DNA from: Bifidobacterium moraviense
GTDB lineage: Bacteria; Actinomycetota; Actinomycetes; Actinomycetales; Bifidobacteriaceae
Direction: 5' to 3'
Length of the DNA stretch: 64,000 nt
Assembly: GCF_012932365.1 (NCBI RefSeq)
Contig: NZ_JAAIIH010000014.1
Location: 1 to 64,000, forward strand
This document shows positions 1 to 9,943 of this stretch, in pieces (positions within the stretch are counted from its first letter, which is position 1; the number at the start of each line of letters is the position of its first letter). A program made the translations under genes and the position numbers. The notes beneath the pieces are model-generated. The model made no database searches and was not told the origin of the DNA. It saw nothing but the letters and a program-made list of their open reading frames with translations.

Positions 1-858
1 GCCGGCTACGTCCCGCAGCCGGCCCCGCAGGCCGCCCAGCCGGCATACGTCGCCCCGCAGCAGCCGCAGCCGGCCCAGCCCGCATACGCGGCCGCGCCGC
101 AGCCTGGATACGCGCCGCAGCAGGGCCAGCCGCAGCCGGCGTACGCCCCGCAGCAGGGCTACGCGCCCGCCCCCGGCGCGCCGGTCGCCCCCGCGCAGCC
201 CAGCCCCTCCAACGAGGCCGCCAAGGCGTTCGGCCAGTGGCTGCTGGCCTCGCTCAAGCGCCCGGCGTCCACCTACAGGACGCAGGTGTGGTGGTCGTTC
301 GTGGTGACGGTCGTCACCTCGCTGGTGACGTCGCTGCTCATCTACACGTGGGCCGCCAAGGCCGTCCACACGGCCACCAACTACGCCAGCGGCCTGGCCT
401 CCATGTTCACCGGCTCCACGACGTCCTACTCGGCGCCGGCTCCCTCGGCCGCCGTCTGGTTCAAGGCGTGGATCGCCTTCCTGGTCCTCACGTACGCCGC
501 CGTGCTCATGACGTTCATCGGCCGCAAGATCCTCGGTGATCCGAAGTCGTTCTTCGAGGTGCACGACATGTACGCCCAGCGCATGGTCCCGTTCTGCGTG
601 CTCTACGTGGCGCTCATCCTGCTCTCCCTGGTGGGCGGCAGCTGGGTTGCTCTGGTGCTGTTCTACCTCGCCTATCTGCTGACGCTGCTGGTGCTGCCGG
701 GCGCGCTGATCGCCAAGGGCGAGTGCCACCGCAACGCGGACAGCTTCTGGCTGTGGCTCGGCGCCATCGTGGTGTGCTTCGTGATCCTGATCGTCGCGCT
801 GATGCTGTCCGGCGCCATCGCCGGCTCCGCGGTCAGCGACGTGCTGAACCTGTCCTGA
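1..858 (+). CDS. Multi-pass membrane protein with Pro/Gln/Ala-rich N-terminal region (5' partial)
   Basis: The reading frame is open from the first base, so the N-terminus lies outside the window. About 70 visible residues are a low-complexity Ala/Pro/Gln/Tyr repeat (A-Y-A-P-Q-Q-type units). About five hydrophobic segments follow: roughly residues 100-120, 155-178, 195-218, 220-240 and 250-278. It lies 29 bases upstream of two genes whose products start with a zinc ribbon and a Pro/Ala linker, so its missing N-terminus may well be a zinc ribbon too (inference). I recognise no catalytic motif. The likely role is an envelope protein of unknown function. Confidence 0.75.
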   Translation, partial: AGYVPQPAPQAAQPAYVAPQQPQPAQPAYAAAPQPGYAPQQGQPQPAYAPQQGYAPAPGAPVAPAQPSPSNEAAKAFGQWLLASLKRPASTYRTQVWWSFVVTVVTSLVTSLLIYTWAAKAVHTATNYASGLASMFTGSTTSYSAPAPSAAVWFKAWIAFLVLTYAAVLMTFIGRKILGDPKSFFEVHDMYAQRMVPFCVLYVALILLSLVGGSWVALVLFYLAYLLTLLVLPGALIAKGECHRNADSFWLWLGAIVVCFVILIVALMLSGAIAGSAVSDVLNLS

Positions 859-887
859 ATCCGTAGCGACTGAGGCAGGGAGAGCGT

Positions 888-2735
888 ATGTTCTGCACGA
901 ACTGCGGCGCCAGGCTCGACGAGGGCGTCAGATTCTGCACCGAATGCGGTGCCCCGATCGAGGTCGAGCCGCAGACGCCCGCGGCTCCGATCGCAGAGCA
1001 TGCGCCCGCCCCCGAGGAGCCGGAACCGGCCGTCCAGCCGGAACCGGCGCCCACCGAGGCATCGCCGTCCGAAGCGACGACGGCGATGCCGTCCGTATCC
1101 GCGGACCCCGTCGTCGATCGGCATGACGACGTGGCGGACCAGCCGACCGTGGCGCTGCCGTCGCAGCAGGATCCCATCGCGGACGCTCCGACGTCCGCGA
1201 TGCCCGAGGTCCCCGAGATCCCGGACCTGCAGGTGCCGCTGATCACGCCGGATGCGCCGCTGCCGGCCACACCCGAGCAGCCCGCGCAATCCGCCGAGCA
1301 GCCCGAACAGGACACGCAGGTCGAACGGATCTCGCAGACCGTGCCGCTGCCCTCGGCGGAACCTGAGCCCGCTCCGGAACCCACTTCGGAACCCGCGACC
1401 GCACCGCTCTATGTGCCGGAACCGGCCCCGGCCCCCGCGCCGGCCCCGCTGCCCGACCTGATGTCCGTGGCGGACCCGGTCGAGCCGATACCTGCGCCGC
1501 AGCCGCGCACGCCCGTCGTGGGCTCCGCATCGGCCGCTCCGGCCCCGTCGTTCACGCCGGTGACCCCGGGCACGCCCGTCTACGCGCCGGCCCCCGCGCC
1601 CGCACCCGTATCCGCTCCCGCACCGCAGCCCGCACCCGTCGCGCACGTCGCGGCGCCGGCCCCCGCCGCGGCCACGGCCACGCGCCGGAAGTCGCACCGC
1701 GGCCTCATCGCGCTGCTGTGCATCCTCGTGGTGCTCACGGCCGGTCTCGTCACCGCGTACTTCACGCTCAGGGCCACGGTGTTCTCGCCTTCGGGTCCGC
1801 TCAAGGAGTACGTCAACGCGGTCTCCTCCGGCGACTACGCCAAGGCGAACGAACTGGGGGATCCGGGCATCGACAACGCCCAGCGCGCGCTGCTCGTTTC
1901 GGATGTGGCCAAGGATCAGGCCAAACGCATCCACGACGTCTCCGTGAGCGACCCCGTCAAGGGCGCGAACAACACGTACACCGCCACCGTGAGCTACACC
2001 GTGAACGGCGCCAGGCAGAGCATGCCCGTCACCGTGTCCTCCGGCGGCAAGCAGTGGCTGGTGTTCGACTCGTGGAAGATCACCACGCCCATGCTCGAGC
2101 ATCTCACCGTGGCGCTGCCGCAGTCGATGCACCACATCACCGTCAACGGCGTGAGCCTCGATCTGAGCACGCTGGGCAACGGCGATCCCGTGACCAGCGA
2201 CCCCACGAACTCCAAGAACTACGATTCGTCCGTGGACTACCAGAACATGCGGAAGTACCAGCTCAGCGTGTATCCGGGCGTCTACGAGTTCGGCATCGCG
2301 CCGTCGTCGTACGTCACCGCGCAGAGCGTGACGCTCACCAACCCGGACGACGCCGCCTACCTGCTGCCCAAGGAGACGGACAAGCTCCGCAGCGCGCTGC
2401 TCGACGCGGTGAACAAGACCGTGCAGCCGTGCATCGCGTCCACGGACATCAAGCCGCCGAGCGGCTGCGGGTACGCGCTGGACATGACCGACACCACCGC
2501 CACGCTCGGCCCCTCGATGACGCGCACGCTCAAGACCAAGATCGCGCTGGACGACGTGGATCTGGACAGCGGCACGTTCTCCACCAGCCAGTTCGAGATC
2601 GAGGGCAGCTACCAGTACCAGTGGGCCGGCGAGACCACGTGGACCGACGGCAAGGCGTGGACGTACGTGACGCTCACCGGCACGTTCTCGCTGGACAACG
2701 AGCAGCTCGACGTGAAGGTCGACACGACCGACTGA
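888..2735 (+). CDS. Zinc-ribbon, single-pass membrane protein with TcaA-like extracellular domain
   Basis: 615 residues. The N-terminus has two CxxC pairs (MFCTNCGARL and FCTECGAPI), which make a zinc ribbon. Residues about 25-265 are a Pro/Ala/Glu-rich linker. A basic patch (RRKSHRG) and one transmembrane helix (about 272-292) precede a roughly 320-residue extracellular region that starts with SPSGPLKEYVNAVSSGDYAKA. That resembles the ligand-binding-like domains of TcaA-type zinc-ribbon envelope proteins (family knowledge; assignment inferred). By topology the zinc ribbon is cytoplasmic. The start is preceded by AGGGAGAG. It is probably co-transcribed with its neighbours on both sides. The substrate is unknown. 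Confidence 0.8.
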   Translation: MFCTNCGARLDEGVRFCTECGAPIEVEPQTPAAPIAEHAPAPEEPEPAVQPEPAPTEASPSEATTAMPSVSADPVVDRHDDVADQPTVALPSQQDPIADAPTSAMPEVPEIPDLQVPLITPDAPLPATPEQPAQSAEQPEQDTQVERISQTVPLPSAEPEPAPEPTSEPATAPLYVPEPAPAPAPAPLPDLMSVADPVEPIPAPQPRTPVVGSASAAPAPSFTPVTPGTPVYAPAPAPAPVSAPAPQPAPVAHVAAPAPAAATATRRKSHRGLIALLCILVVLTAGLVTAYFTLRATVFSPSGPLKEYVNAVSSGDYAKANELGDPGIDNAQRALLVSDVAKDQAKRIHDVSVSDPVKGANNTYTATVSYTVNGARQSMPVTVSSGGKQWLVFDSWKITTPMLEHLTVALPQSMHHITVNGVSLDLSTLGNGDPVTSDPTNSKNYDSSVDYQNMRKYQLSVYPGVYEFGIAPSSYVTAQSVTLTNPDDAAYLLPKETDKLRSALLDAVNKTVQPCIASTDIKPPSGCGYALDMTDTTATLGPSMTRTLKTKIALDDVDLDSGTFSTSQFEIEGSYQYQWAGETTWTDGKAWTYVTLTGTFSLDNEQLDVKVDTTD

Positions 2736-2757
2736 TCGCCGGCCTCCGACCGGCGGA

Positions 2758-2815
2758 ATCCAGTATCCAGTATCCGGCATCCAGAAGCATCCAGAAGCAG
2801 AGAAGCATCTAGAAG
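2758..2815 (+). repeat. Short ATCCAG microrepeat between two zinc-ribbon genes
   Basis: The 92-base spacer between the two zinc-ribbon genes contains six imperfect iterations of ATCCAG or ATCCAGAAGC just before the ribosome-binding region of the downstream gene. A short dyad, CGCCGG (2737-2742) with CCGGCG (2750-2755), precedes it. There is no T-tract, so termination is not obvious and the genes may be co-transcribed. Confidence 0.5.
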
Positions 2816-2827
2816 AGAGAAACCATC

Positions 2828-4774
2828 ATGTTCTGCATCCATTGCGGTACCAAGAACGAGGACGGCGGCAAGTTCTGCGTCGGCTGCGGCGCGCCGCTGC
2901 AGGCCGATGAGCCGGCGGCGACCGCTCCGGCGGCGACCGCTGCGCCTGCGGCCCCTGCGACTCCGGTCGCGACGCCGGCACCGGTTGCGCAGCCAACACC
3001 CACTGCATCCGTCGCCCAGCCGGACGCCGTTCCGGTCGCGCAGACGCCCGCGCCGACTCCGGCTCCCGAACCCATGCCGGCCGTGCAGCAGCCGGCCGAT
3101 CAGCCGGTCGACGCTGCACCCGTTGCCCAACCCGCGGCCCCGGCTCCGGCACCGTCACCCGAACCGGCGCCCGTCGCCGAGACGCCCGCCCCCGCGCCCG
3201 TGACGCCGGACGTGGCAGTCGCCGCCAACGTCGCCGCCGCCACGGCGACCAAGCCGCACCGCGGCTGGGTCAAGCCCGTGGTGATCACGCTCGTAGTGGC
3301 GCTGATCGCCGGCGGCTGCGGCCTCGGCGCGTTCCTCACGTGGCGTGCCGGTATCTGGGGCGGCAAGATCGTGCCGAACCCGTCCGACTTCCAGCCCGCC
3401 GCGGGCCAGGCGCTCACCGCCGACGTGGTGGCCAAGCAGCTCAACGACAAGGGCATCGCCACGCAGATCAAGCAGGTCTACTCCGCCAAGCCCAAGGGCG
3501 AGTACGCGGGCCTCGAGGGCATGCAGCCCGGCGACCGCGTGCAGAAGGACCAGACCGTCACCGTGAAGTCGTCGCTCGGCCCCGGCGTGCCGGAGGGCAC
3601 CGTGGGCAAGACCGCCGCCGACGCCCAGGCCGTGCTCAAGGACATGGGCGTGCCCGTCACCGCCAAGAAGGTGGTCGTGGCCGACGACAGCACCACGCCC
3701 GAAGGCTCCGTGGTGGTCACGTCCCCGGCCGACGGCCAGCCGCTGCCCGACGACCAGAAGACCGACGGCATCTTCATCGGCGTGGCCACCAAGGGCGACG
3801 GCATCCCGTTCGACGTGCTCGGCAAGGACGTGGACACGGTCAAGTCCGAGCTGGAGTCCAAGGGCTTCACGGTGAACGTGGCGGATCGTCTGGCGCGCAA
3901 GGACTACATCGGCAAGGTCTCCGGGGCCGATCCGGCGCCCGGCACCGCGGTCTCCGGTTCCAAGACCGTGACGCTGTACCGCGGCATCGGCGGCGACGAC
4001 GCGAAGAGCGCGCTGGACGTCCAGGACTTCTACGGCACCAACACCTGGGGATCGCCCTACACGCTGGCCGGCCGCTACTGCAACAAGTCCGGCAGCTGCC
4101 TCGCGTTCGAATCCAGCACGGCCAACGCGCAGGCCGAGAAGCCGTTCCTCTACCAGACCGAGGGCAGCACCAGCCCGTACAAGGACCAGAACTACAACGG
4201 CGAATCCGGCACCATGATGGTGGCCTGCGACGCGGCCCAGCAGCCGTTCTGCAGCAGCCAGAACGCCGACTACCTCATCAACGGCAGCACCGGCGCGTTC
4301 GAACTGTTCCCGCAGGCGGATCTCATGGGCTACATGTGCGGCAGCACGCCGGAATCCAGCGACGCCATCGGCATGCTGTGCGTCAACGGCCAGATGCAGT
4401 CCGTCTCCGACTACTCCATGCAGGCCTCCGGCGCCACCTACCAGATGGATGACTTCTATCTGGTGGTGCCCGTCGGCGCCGACCTGGACCAGCTCAAGTC
4501 GAACGGCTACTTCGACGACGCGGCGCTCAAGGCCGCCGACGGCAAGCCCGCCGTGGACACCACGCGCCCGTTCATCGTGGCGCGCGACAAGTCGCAGTAC
4601 GACTCCACCTCGGTCAACTACGATCCGATCAACGGCAGCAACCCGTTCCTGCCGTACACCGGCTGGGGCCCCGACAACACCGTCAAGATGAAGCCGGCCC
4701 CCACCGACGACGACGTCTACTACCTCGTCGACAACGCCGACATGGACTGGAAGTCGCTGCCGGCCGCGAACTGA
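2828..4774 (+). CDS. Zinc-ribbon, single-pass membrane protein with PASTA-like repeats
   Basis: 648 residues. The N-terminal zinc ribbon has CIHC and CVGC pairs. A Pro/Ala/Val-rich linker runs to about residue 138, then a basic KPHRGW and a transmembrane helix (about 150-172). Outside follow about three PASTA-like repeats (residues about 180-390), recognisable from the repeated G-K-x(n)-A-x(2)-L-x(2)-G-x-x-V pattern and the closing P-G-x-x-V-x(n)-V-T-V. A Cys-containing C-terminal domain (about 395-648) ends the protein. PASTA repeats normally sit on PknB-type kinases or penicillin-binding proteins and bind muropeptides. Here they sit on a zinc-ribbon scaffold with no kinase, so a cell-wall-sensing role is inference. 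The start is preceded by AGAAGAGAGAAACC. Confidence 0.8.
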   Translation: MFCIHCGTKNEDGGKFCVGCGAPLQADEPAATAPAATAAPAAPATPVATPAPVAQPTPTASVAQPDAVPVAQTPAPTPAPEPMPAVQQPADQPVDAAPVAQPAAPAPAPSPEPAPVAETPAPAPVTPDVAVAANVAAATATKPHRGWVKPVVITLVVALIAGGCGLGAFLTWRAGIWGGKIVPNPSDFQPAAGQALTADVVAKQLNDKGIATQIKQVYSAKPKGEYAGLEGMQPGDRVQKDQTVTVKSSLGPGVPEGTVGKTAADAQAVLKDMGVPVTAKKVVVADDSTTPEGSVVVTSPADGQPLPDDQKTDGIFIGVATKGDGIPFDVLGKDVDTVKSELESKGFTVNVADRLARKDYIGKVSGADPAPGTAVSGSKTVTLYRGIGGDDAKSALDVQDFYGTNTWGSPYTLAGRYCNKSGSCLAFESSTANAQAEKPFLYQTEGSTSPYKDQNYNGESGTMMVACDAAQQPFCSSQNADYLINGSTGAFELFPQADLMGYMCGSTPESSDAIGMLCVNGQMQSVSDYSMQASGATYQMDDFYLVVPVGADLDQLKSNGYFDDAALKAADGKPAVDTTRPFIVARDKSQYDSTSVNYDPINGSNPFLPYTGWGPDNTVKMKPAPTDDDVYYLVDNADMDWKSLPAAN

Positions 4775-4818
4775 TCCGAGCGGCTCCGCTCTGACCGGAG
4801 ACTGACCGGAGATACGCC

Positions 4819-4855
4819 GAGCCCCCGTCCGCGCATCACGCGCGGACGGGGGCTC
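4819..4855 (+). terminator. Strong hairpin terminator, probably bidirectional
   Basis: A 16-bp perfect stem (GAGCCCCCGTCCGCGC with its complement at 4840-4855) encloses a 5-base loop. It sits between the convergent PASTA-like gene and the acylphosphatase gene. The flank is only weakly T-rich (ATTGCG), so it may depend mainly on stem strength. Confidence 0.75.
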
Positions 4856-4903
4856 ATTGCGTTTCCGGGGGAATCGACCATCCGCGACGGGGCGTCGCAG
4901 GCG

Positions 4904-5188
4904 TCATCGCCGCACGGCGAACGGCGGCTGCGGGCCGTCGAGCGGCGGCACGTCCTCCGTCACGATGTCCGCCACGCGGCTCCACTGCGACCCGACGCGC
5001 ATCCGCGCCTCCAGCGCGTCCAGCCGGTCGGGCGTGCCCTGCGCCTCGCACTCCACAGTGCCGTCGTAGCGGTTGCGCACCCAGCCGCTCACGCCGAGCC
5101 GCCGCGCGGCCATGACCACCGCGTACCGGTAGCCGACGCCCTGCACGCGGCCGGTGACCGTCATGTGCCTGCGCACCACATCCGCCAC
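4904..5188 (-). CDS. acyP: Acylphosphatase
   Basis: 94 residues from a GTG at 5188, or 86 from the ATG at 5164, which matches the usual family N-terminus better. Acylphosphatases hydrolyse the carboxyl-phosphate bond of acyl phosphates in the cytoplasm. The signature GRVQGVGYR carries the catalytic Arg, and the WVRNRYDGTVE segment carries the catalytic Asn. The length is typical. It begins 1 base after the AEC transporter stop codon, so the two are translationally close and probably one operon. The link between them is unclear. Confidence 0.92.
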   Translation of the reverse strand: MADVVRRHMTVTGRVQGVGYRYAVVMAARRLGVSGWVRNRYDGTVECEAQGTPDRLDALEARMRVGSQWSRVADIVTEDVPPLDGPQPPFAVRR

Positions 5189-5189
5189 G

Positions 5190-6194
5190 TCACACCACCA
5201 GCAGGATGTTGATGGCGGTCATCGCGATCAGACCCACGATCGCCATGAAGGCCAGCGAAAGACCCGCCAGACGCGCGTTGCCCAGCACGCGGTCCGTGAA
5301 CAGCGTGGAGAAGACGCCCACGGGCGCGAAGCATGCGAAGATCACGGCCTTGCGCACGGCCGGATCCACCGGCAGGATGAACCACGCGGCCACGGCGAAG
5401 ACCACCGCGAACAGCCAGCGCCAGCCGAACACCGTGGCGAGGCGGCGCAGGTCGTCGCGGCTGCGCGGCACGTCCATGAGCATGCCCACCATCATCATCG
5501 AGCAGAACGCGTTGGCGTTCGACAGCGGATGCAGCGCGGTGCCCACCCATTCGGGCATGGCGAAGCCGGTGAGCATCACCACGAGCATGAGCATGTACGT
5601 CATGAACGCGGCGGACGAGTAGAAGTTGCGGGCGATGCGGCGCAGGTTGGCGCGGCGCTGCAGACGGCGGGCGTCGCGGTCCAGGATCTTGCGCGGGGTG
5701 CGCGGGCCCAGCGGACGGGCCTGCTCCTCCGGACTGAGCGGATGCGTGTCGTCGATGTGCAGCAGCTGCGTGGTCACGGCGTTCATGCCGGCGGACATCA
5801 TCACCGAGTTGCCGATGTCGAACATCACCACCGCCACGGCCGCGGTGGGGCCCATGAGCGCCTGCACCACCGGCATGGCGAAGCATCCGATGTTGAAGCC
5901 GGAGCCGTTGAGCATCGCGAACGCGCGGTCGCCGAGCGGGGCCCTGCGCGTGGCGAAGTAGATGGTGAGGATCGGGATGACCGAGCAGCAGAAGCCGAAC
6001 AGCGTCACCCACAGCAGGTTCATGTCGTGCGGGTTGTCCATGAAGGAGACGATCACGGCCGCGGGCAGCAGCAGGTTGAACACGATCTTCTGCATCACCC
6101 GGTAGTCATCCGTCCGGAACCAGCCGATACGCTTGAACGCGTAGCCGATCAGAATGATGCACAGGAACACGATCGGCTCGATGATCTTCTCCAT
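5190..6194 (-). CDS. AEC-family (auxin efflux carrier type) transporter
   Basis: 334 residues, nearly all hydrophobic, with about ten predicted membrane helices in two halves separated by a charged loop (about residues 150-185, rich in Arg and Pro). The N-terminal half has the AEC-type helix pairs (FNLLLPAAVIVSF and NGSGFNIGCFAMPV). Bacterial AEC members export or exchange organic acids such as malate and other small carboxylates. The substrate here cannot be read from the sequence. The next gene upstream, also on the minus strand, is a lactate/2-hydroxyacid dehydrogenase, but a 655-base gap with a large palindrome separates them, so coupling is speculative. Confidence 0.85.
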   Translation of the reverse strand: MEKIIEPIVFLCIILIGYAFKRIGWFRTDDYRVMQKIVFNLLLPAAVIVSFMDNPHDMNLLWVTLFGFCCSVIPILTIYFATRRAPLGDRAFAMLNGSGFNIGCFAMPVVQALMGPTAAVAVVMFDIGNSVMMSAGMNAVTTQLLHIDDTHPLSPEEQARPLGPRTPRKILDRDARRLQRRANLRRIARNFYSSAAFMTYMLMLVVMLTGFAMPEWVGTALHPLSNANAFCSMMMVGMLMDVPRSRDDLRRLATVFGWRWLFAVVFAVAAWFILPVDPAVRKAVIFACFAPVGVFSTLFTDRVLGNARLAGLSLAFMAIVGLIAMTAINILLVV

Positions 6195-6370
6195 ACCGCC
6201 TCCATCAGTCGTGCATCGAGCTTATCCACACGTCTGCCCACCGCGCGGGACGGTTTTGCCCGGGCGAAGGTCGCCAAAAGAGGTGGATCGGGCGCTGCGG
6301 CGGCGGTTATCCACGCCGTTGCCCAGTTGTGCACCGTCCGGCAGGCCTTTCGGAGGCCGGTGGGCGAGGG

Positions 6371-6587
6371 TATCTGCGGAGTCAGGGGTACTTTTCGCCT
6401 CGTGTCGGCAGATATCTGCAGAGTCAGGGTGCCTTGCAGGCGACATCGCGCATACCGCCCTCAACGGAATGGCTTCATTGCAACGCTTCGCGCCGCGCCC
6501 GCACGCCGGTGCCGCCCGCGAGGCACCCTGACTCTGCAGATATCTCCGCGCAATCCGAGAAAAGTACCCCTGACTACGCAGATATCC
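6371..6587. repeat. Large imperfect inverted repeat with four GATATCTGCxGAGTCAGGG modules
   Basis: The left arm (6371-6436) and right arm (6522-6587) are near-perfect reverse complements over about 66 bases, around an 85-base centre. Each arm itself holds two direct copies of a GATATCTGC-(G/A)-(G/T)-AGTCAGGG module, so there are four modules in total. The element sits alone in the 655-base gap (6195-6849) between the AEC transporter and the dehydrogenase gene. The rest of that gap is GC-rich and I see no gene in it. The sequence looks like a dispersed non-coding, MITE-like unit. Confidence 0.8.
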
Positions 6588-6849
6588 CGACACATCACGC
6601 ACATCCCCGCATATCCCCGCGTGTCCCCGGCATACGCTCCGCGGATTTTCCGCCGTGGTGCCCTCCGGCGGCCGTCCGTGGGCACCGGACGCCGCGATTC
6701 CGCGGAATGGCCACGGCCGGCCCGCCGTCCACGCCGAGCCACACGGATACGCAAACGGCCTCGTTCCGGCGGACGGACGCGCATCGAGCACGCCCGGCCA
6801 CCGGAACGAGGCCGCTTCGCGAAGCCACGGGTCAGCGACTACCAGCGCC

Positions 6850-7950
6850 TCACTTGGCCGCCTCGGCGCTCTCCTCGGCGTCCGGGTAGACCTCGTCGCC
6901 GTCGTGGATCACCACGTAGCCGCCCTTGGCGTAGACGTCGTCGTGCTCGGGATCCGGCGGGATGACCACCGGCACCTTGCGCGCGTCCTCCGCCGGGAAT
7001 CCGGGAAGCTTGGCGTAGTTGTCCTGCACCTTCCTGCAGGAGTTGAGGAAGCCCTCGCGCTCCTCGTCGGTGAGGTCCAGCTCGTACACCGCCTCGACGC
7101 CCTGCGCGCTGATCATCGCGGGCACGCCGATGAAGAAGCCGGACTGGCCGTACTGGCCGTCCAGGTACGCGGAGACCGGCAGCACCACGTGCTCGTCGTG
7201 CACGATGGCGCGCGTGATGCGCACGGCCGAGTTGGCGATGGCGTATTCGGTGCAGTGCTTGCCGGCGTACGACCAGTAGCCGCCGCGCAGCGCCTGCTCG
7301 AACAGCTTGGCCTTGTCGAAGCCGTAGCGCTCCGGCTCGGCGGCGGCCAGCTCGGCGAGCGGCTTGCCGGCGAACGACACGTTGGACCATGCGGCGATCT
7401 CGCTGAAGCCGTGCTCGCCGATCATGTACGCGTTGATCGATTCGGGGGAGACGTTGGTGGCCAGCGCGATGGCGTCCTTGAGGCGTGCGGAGTCGAGGCA
7501 CGTGCCGGTGCCCATGACGTGCGAGGCCGGCAGGCCGGACAGGCGGTGGATCTCGCGCACCACCACGTCGTTCGGGTTGGTGACGTTCACCCAGAAGCCC
7601 TTGAACCCGGCGGCGGCGATGCGGCCCACGAACGTGCGGACCATGTGCGTGGTGGCGTACAGCTCGCCGTCGCGGCTCACGGCGGAGAGCGTGACGTGGC
7701 CCACGGCGTTGACGATGACGTCGCACTGGGCGAGCTTCTCGTAGTCGGCGCCGCAGTTGACCACGCGCACGCGGTGGGGCGCGAACACGGAGGAATCGTT
7801 GAGATCCTGCGTCTCCGCGGCGAGCTTCTTCGGGTTGACGTCGCACAGGTAGATCTCGTCGGCCACGCCCTGCAGCACGAGGCTGTTGCCCACGTGCGCT
7901 CCGACGTGCCCCAGACCGACGATGCCGACCTTCACCGGACCGATTGCCAT
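6850..7950 (-). CDS. L-lactate / L-2-hydroxyacid dehydrogenase family protein
   Basis: 366 residues. It reduces a 2-oxoacid (pyruvate or an aromatic/branched 2-oxoacid) with NADH. The N-terminal Rossmann motif GIVGLGHVGAHVG is followed by GTGTCLDSARLK, carrying the substrate-binding Arg, and IGEHGFSEIAAWS, carrying the catalytic His. The usual GDSE after that His is GFSE here, and the substrate loop differs from classical pyruvate LDH. That suggests one of the paralogous bifidobacterial dehydrogenases, such as an aromatic-lactate or 2-hydroxyisocaproate type, rather than the main LDH (inference). There is an extra acidic tail of about 45 residues (PDPEHDDVYAKGG...). It is divergently transcribed from gdhA. 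Confidence 0.85.
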   Translation of the reverse strand: MAIGPVKVGIVGLGHVGAHVGNSLVLQGVADEIYLCDVNPKKLAAETQDLNDSSVFAPHRVRVVNCGADYEKLAQCDVIVNAVGHVTLSAVSRDGELYATTHMVRTFVGRIAAAGFKGFWVNVTNPNDVVVREIHRLSGLPASHVMGTGTCLDSARLKDAIALATNVSPESINAYMIGEHGFSEIAAWSNVSFAGKPLAELAAAEPERYGFDKAKLFEQALRGGYWSYAGKHCTEYAIANSAVRITRAIVHDEHVVLPVSAYLDGQYGQSGFFIGVPAMISAQGVEAVYELDLTDEEREGFLNSCRKVQDNYAKLPGFPAEDARKVPVVIPPDPEHDDVYAKGGYVVIHDGDEVYPDAEESAEAAK

Positions 7951-7962
7951 GATGACCCCTTT

Positions 7963-7988
7963 CCTAGGTCGCCTAGAGATCCCCTAGG
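7963..7988. promoter_or_regulatory. CCTAGG double dyad upstream of the dehydrogenase gene
   Basis: Two CCTAGG palindromes (7963-7968 and 7983-7988) lie 20 bases apart with a CCTAG half-site between them. They lie 12-38 bases upstream of the dehydrogenase start codon, over its ribosome-binding region. The spacing of about two helical turns suggests an operator or an mRNA hairpin. No regulator can be named. Confidence 0.4.
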
Positions 7989-8150
7989 CCGATGACGTTG
8001 TCGCGGGTCCCGCGCGCCTTCCTCGGACCGTCGATCGATGCGGCGGATCGCAGCGCGCACGGTTCCGTGCCGTCGGCCGTCCCCTGGGCAACCGGCGTCT
8101 ATCCGCGAGCGTAGTCCGTCGCGCGCCGCGGCGGCAGAGGCTTCTACTAT

Positions 8151-8197
8151 GTGAGCGCTCCCACGATTTGCCCACTATGTGGGACGTGCTCCCAACT
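8151..8197 (+). promoter_or_regulatory. Two LacI-family-like operators upstream of gdhA
   Basis: GTGAGCGCTCCCAC (about 8152-8165) and TGGGACGTGCTCCCA (8181-8195) both match the TGGGAGCGCTCCCA-type dyad used by LacI-family regulators in bifidobacteria and relatives. Their centres are about 30 bases (three helical turns) apart. They lie in the 363-base divergent gap between the dehydrogenase gene and gdhA, 120-160 bases upstream of the gdhA start. A sugar-responsive regulator is inferred. No lacI gene is in the window. Confidence 0.55.
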
Positions 8198-8262
8198 CGC
8201 CGGCCGCGGTCCCGCCCTACGGAATCCGCCCTTCCGCTCCCCGGATTCGCCACGTACAATGA

Positions 8263-9660
<1,398 letters not shown>

Positions 9661-9702
9661 GGCACTCCGGCGTCTGAACGGCCGTCTCCAAGGCGGCATT
9701 TC

Positions 9703-9871
9703 GTCCGTGGGCACATCCGATCTCGTCGTCGGATGTGCCCACGGACATTTCATGCGGCGATTCCGTCCGTTGGCACACCCCGAAACGACAACGGATGTGA
9801 CAACGGACATCATTGAGCCCCGAAACGTCCGCACGCACATCCCATGCCGCCAATGGGTGTGCGTGCGGACG
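9703..9871. repeat. Three consecutive GTCCG...CACATCC hairpin elements after gdhA
   Basis: The first dyad (9703-9720 with 9729-9746) is a perfect 18-bp stem built from GTCCGTGGGCACATCCGA. The second (about 9765-9808) is an imperfect copy. The third (9826-9845 with 9853-9871) is a nearly perfect 19-bp stem. A fourth half-copy follows near 9888-9905. All share GTCCG at the outer end and CACATCC towards the loop. They fill the gap between gdhA and the convergent TraX-like gene. The first may terminate gdhA, but no T-tract follows. Confidence 0.7.
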
Positions 9872-9943
9872 CCATCGGGCCGCGTAACGTCCGCACGAAC
9901 ATCCGCAACCGCGTGACGCGTCGTCCGCCACGCAGACCGCGCG

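Noticed and set aside
672-2780. Long antisense reading frames opposite the zinc-ribbon genes
   Set aside because: They are Arg/Gly/Val-rich with no recognisable motifs, as expected from reversing high-GC genes; the plus-strand proteins have clear domains.
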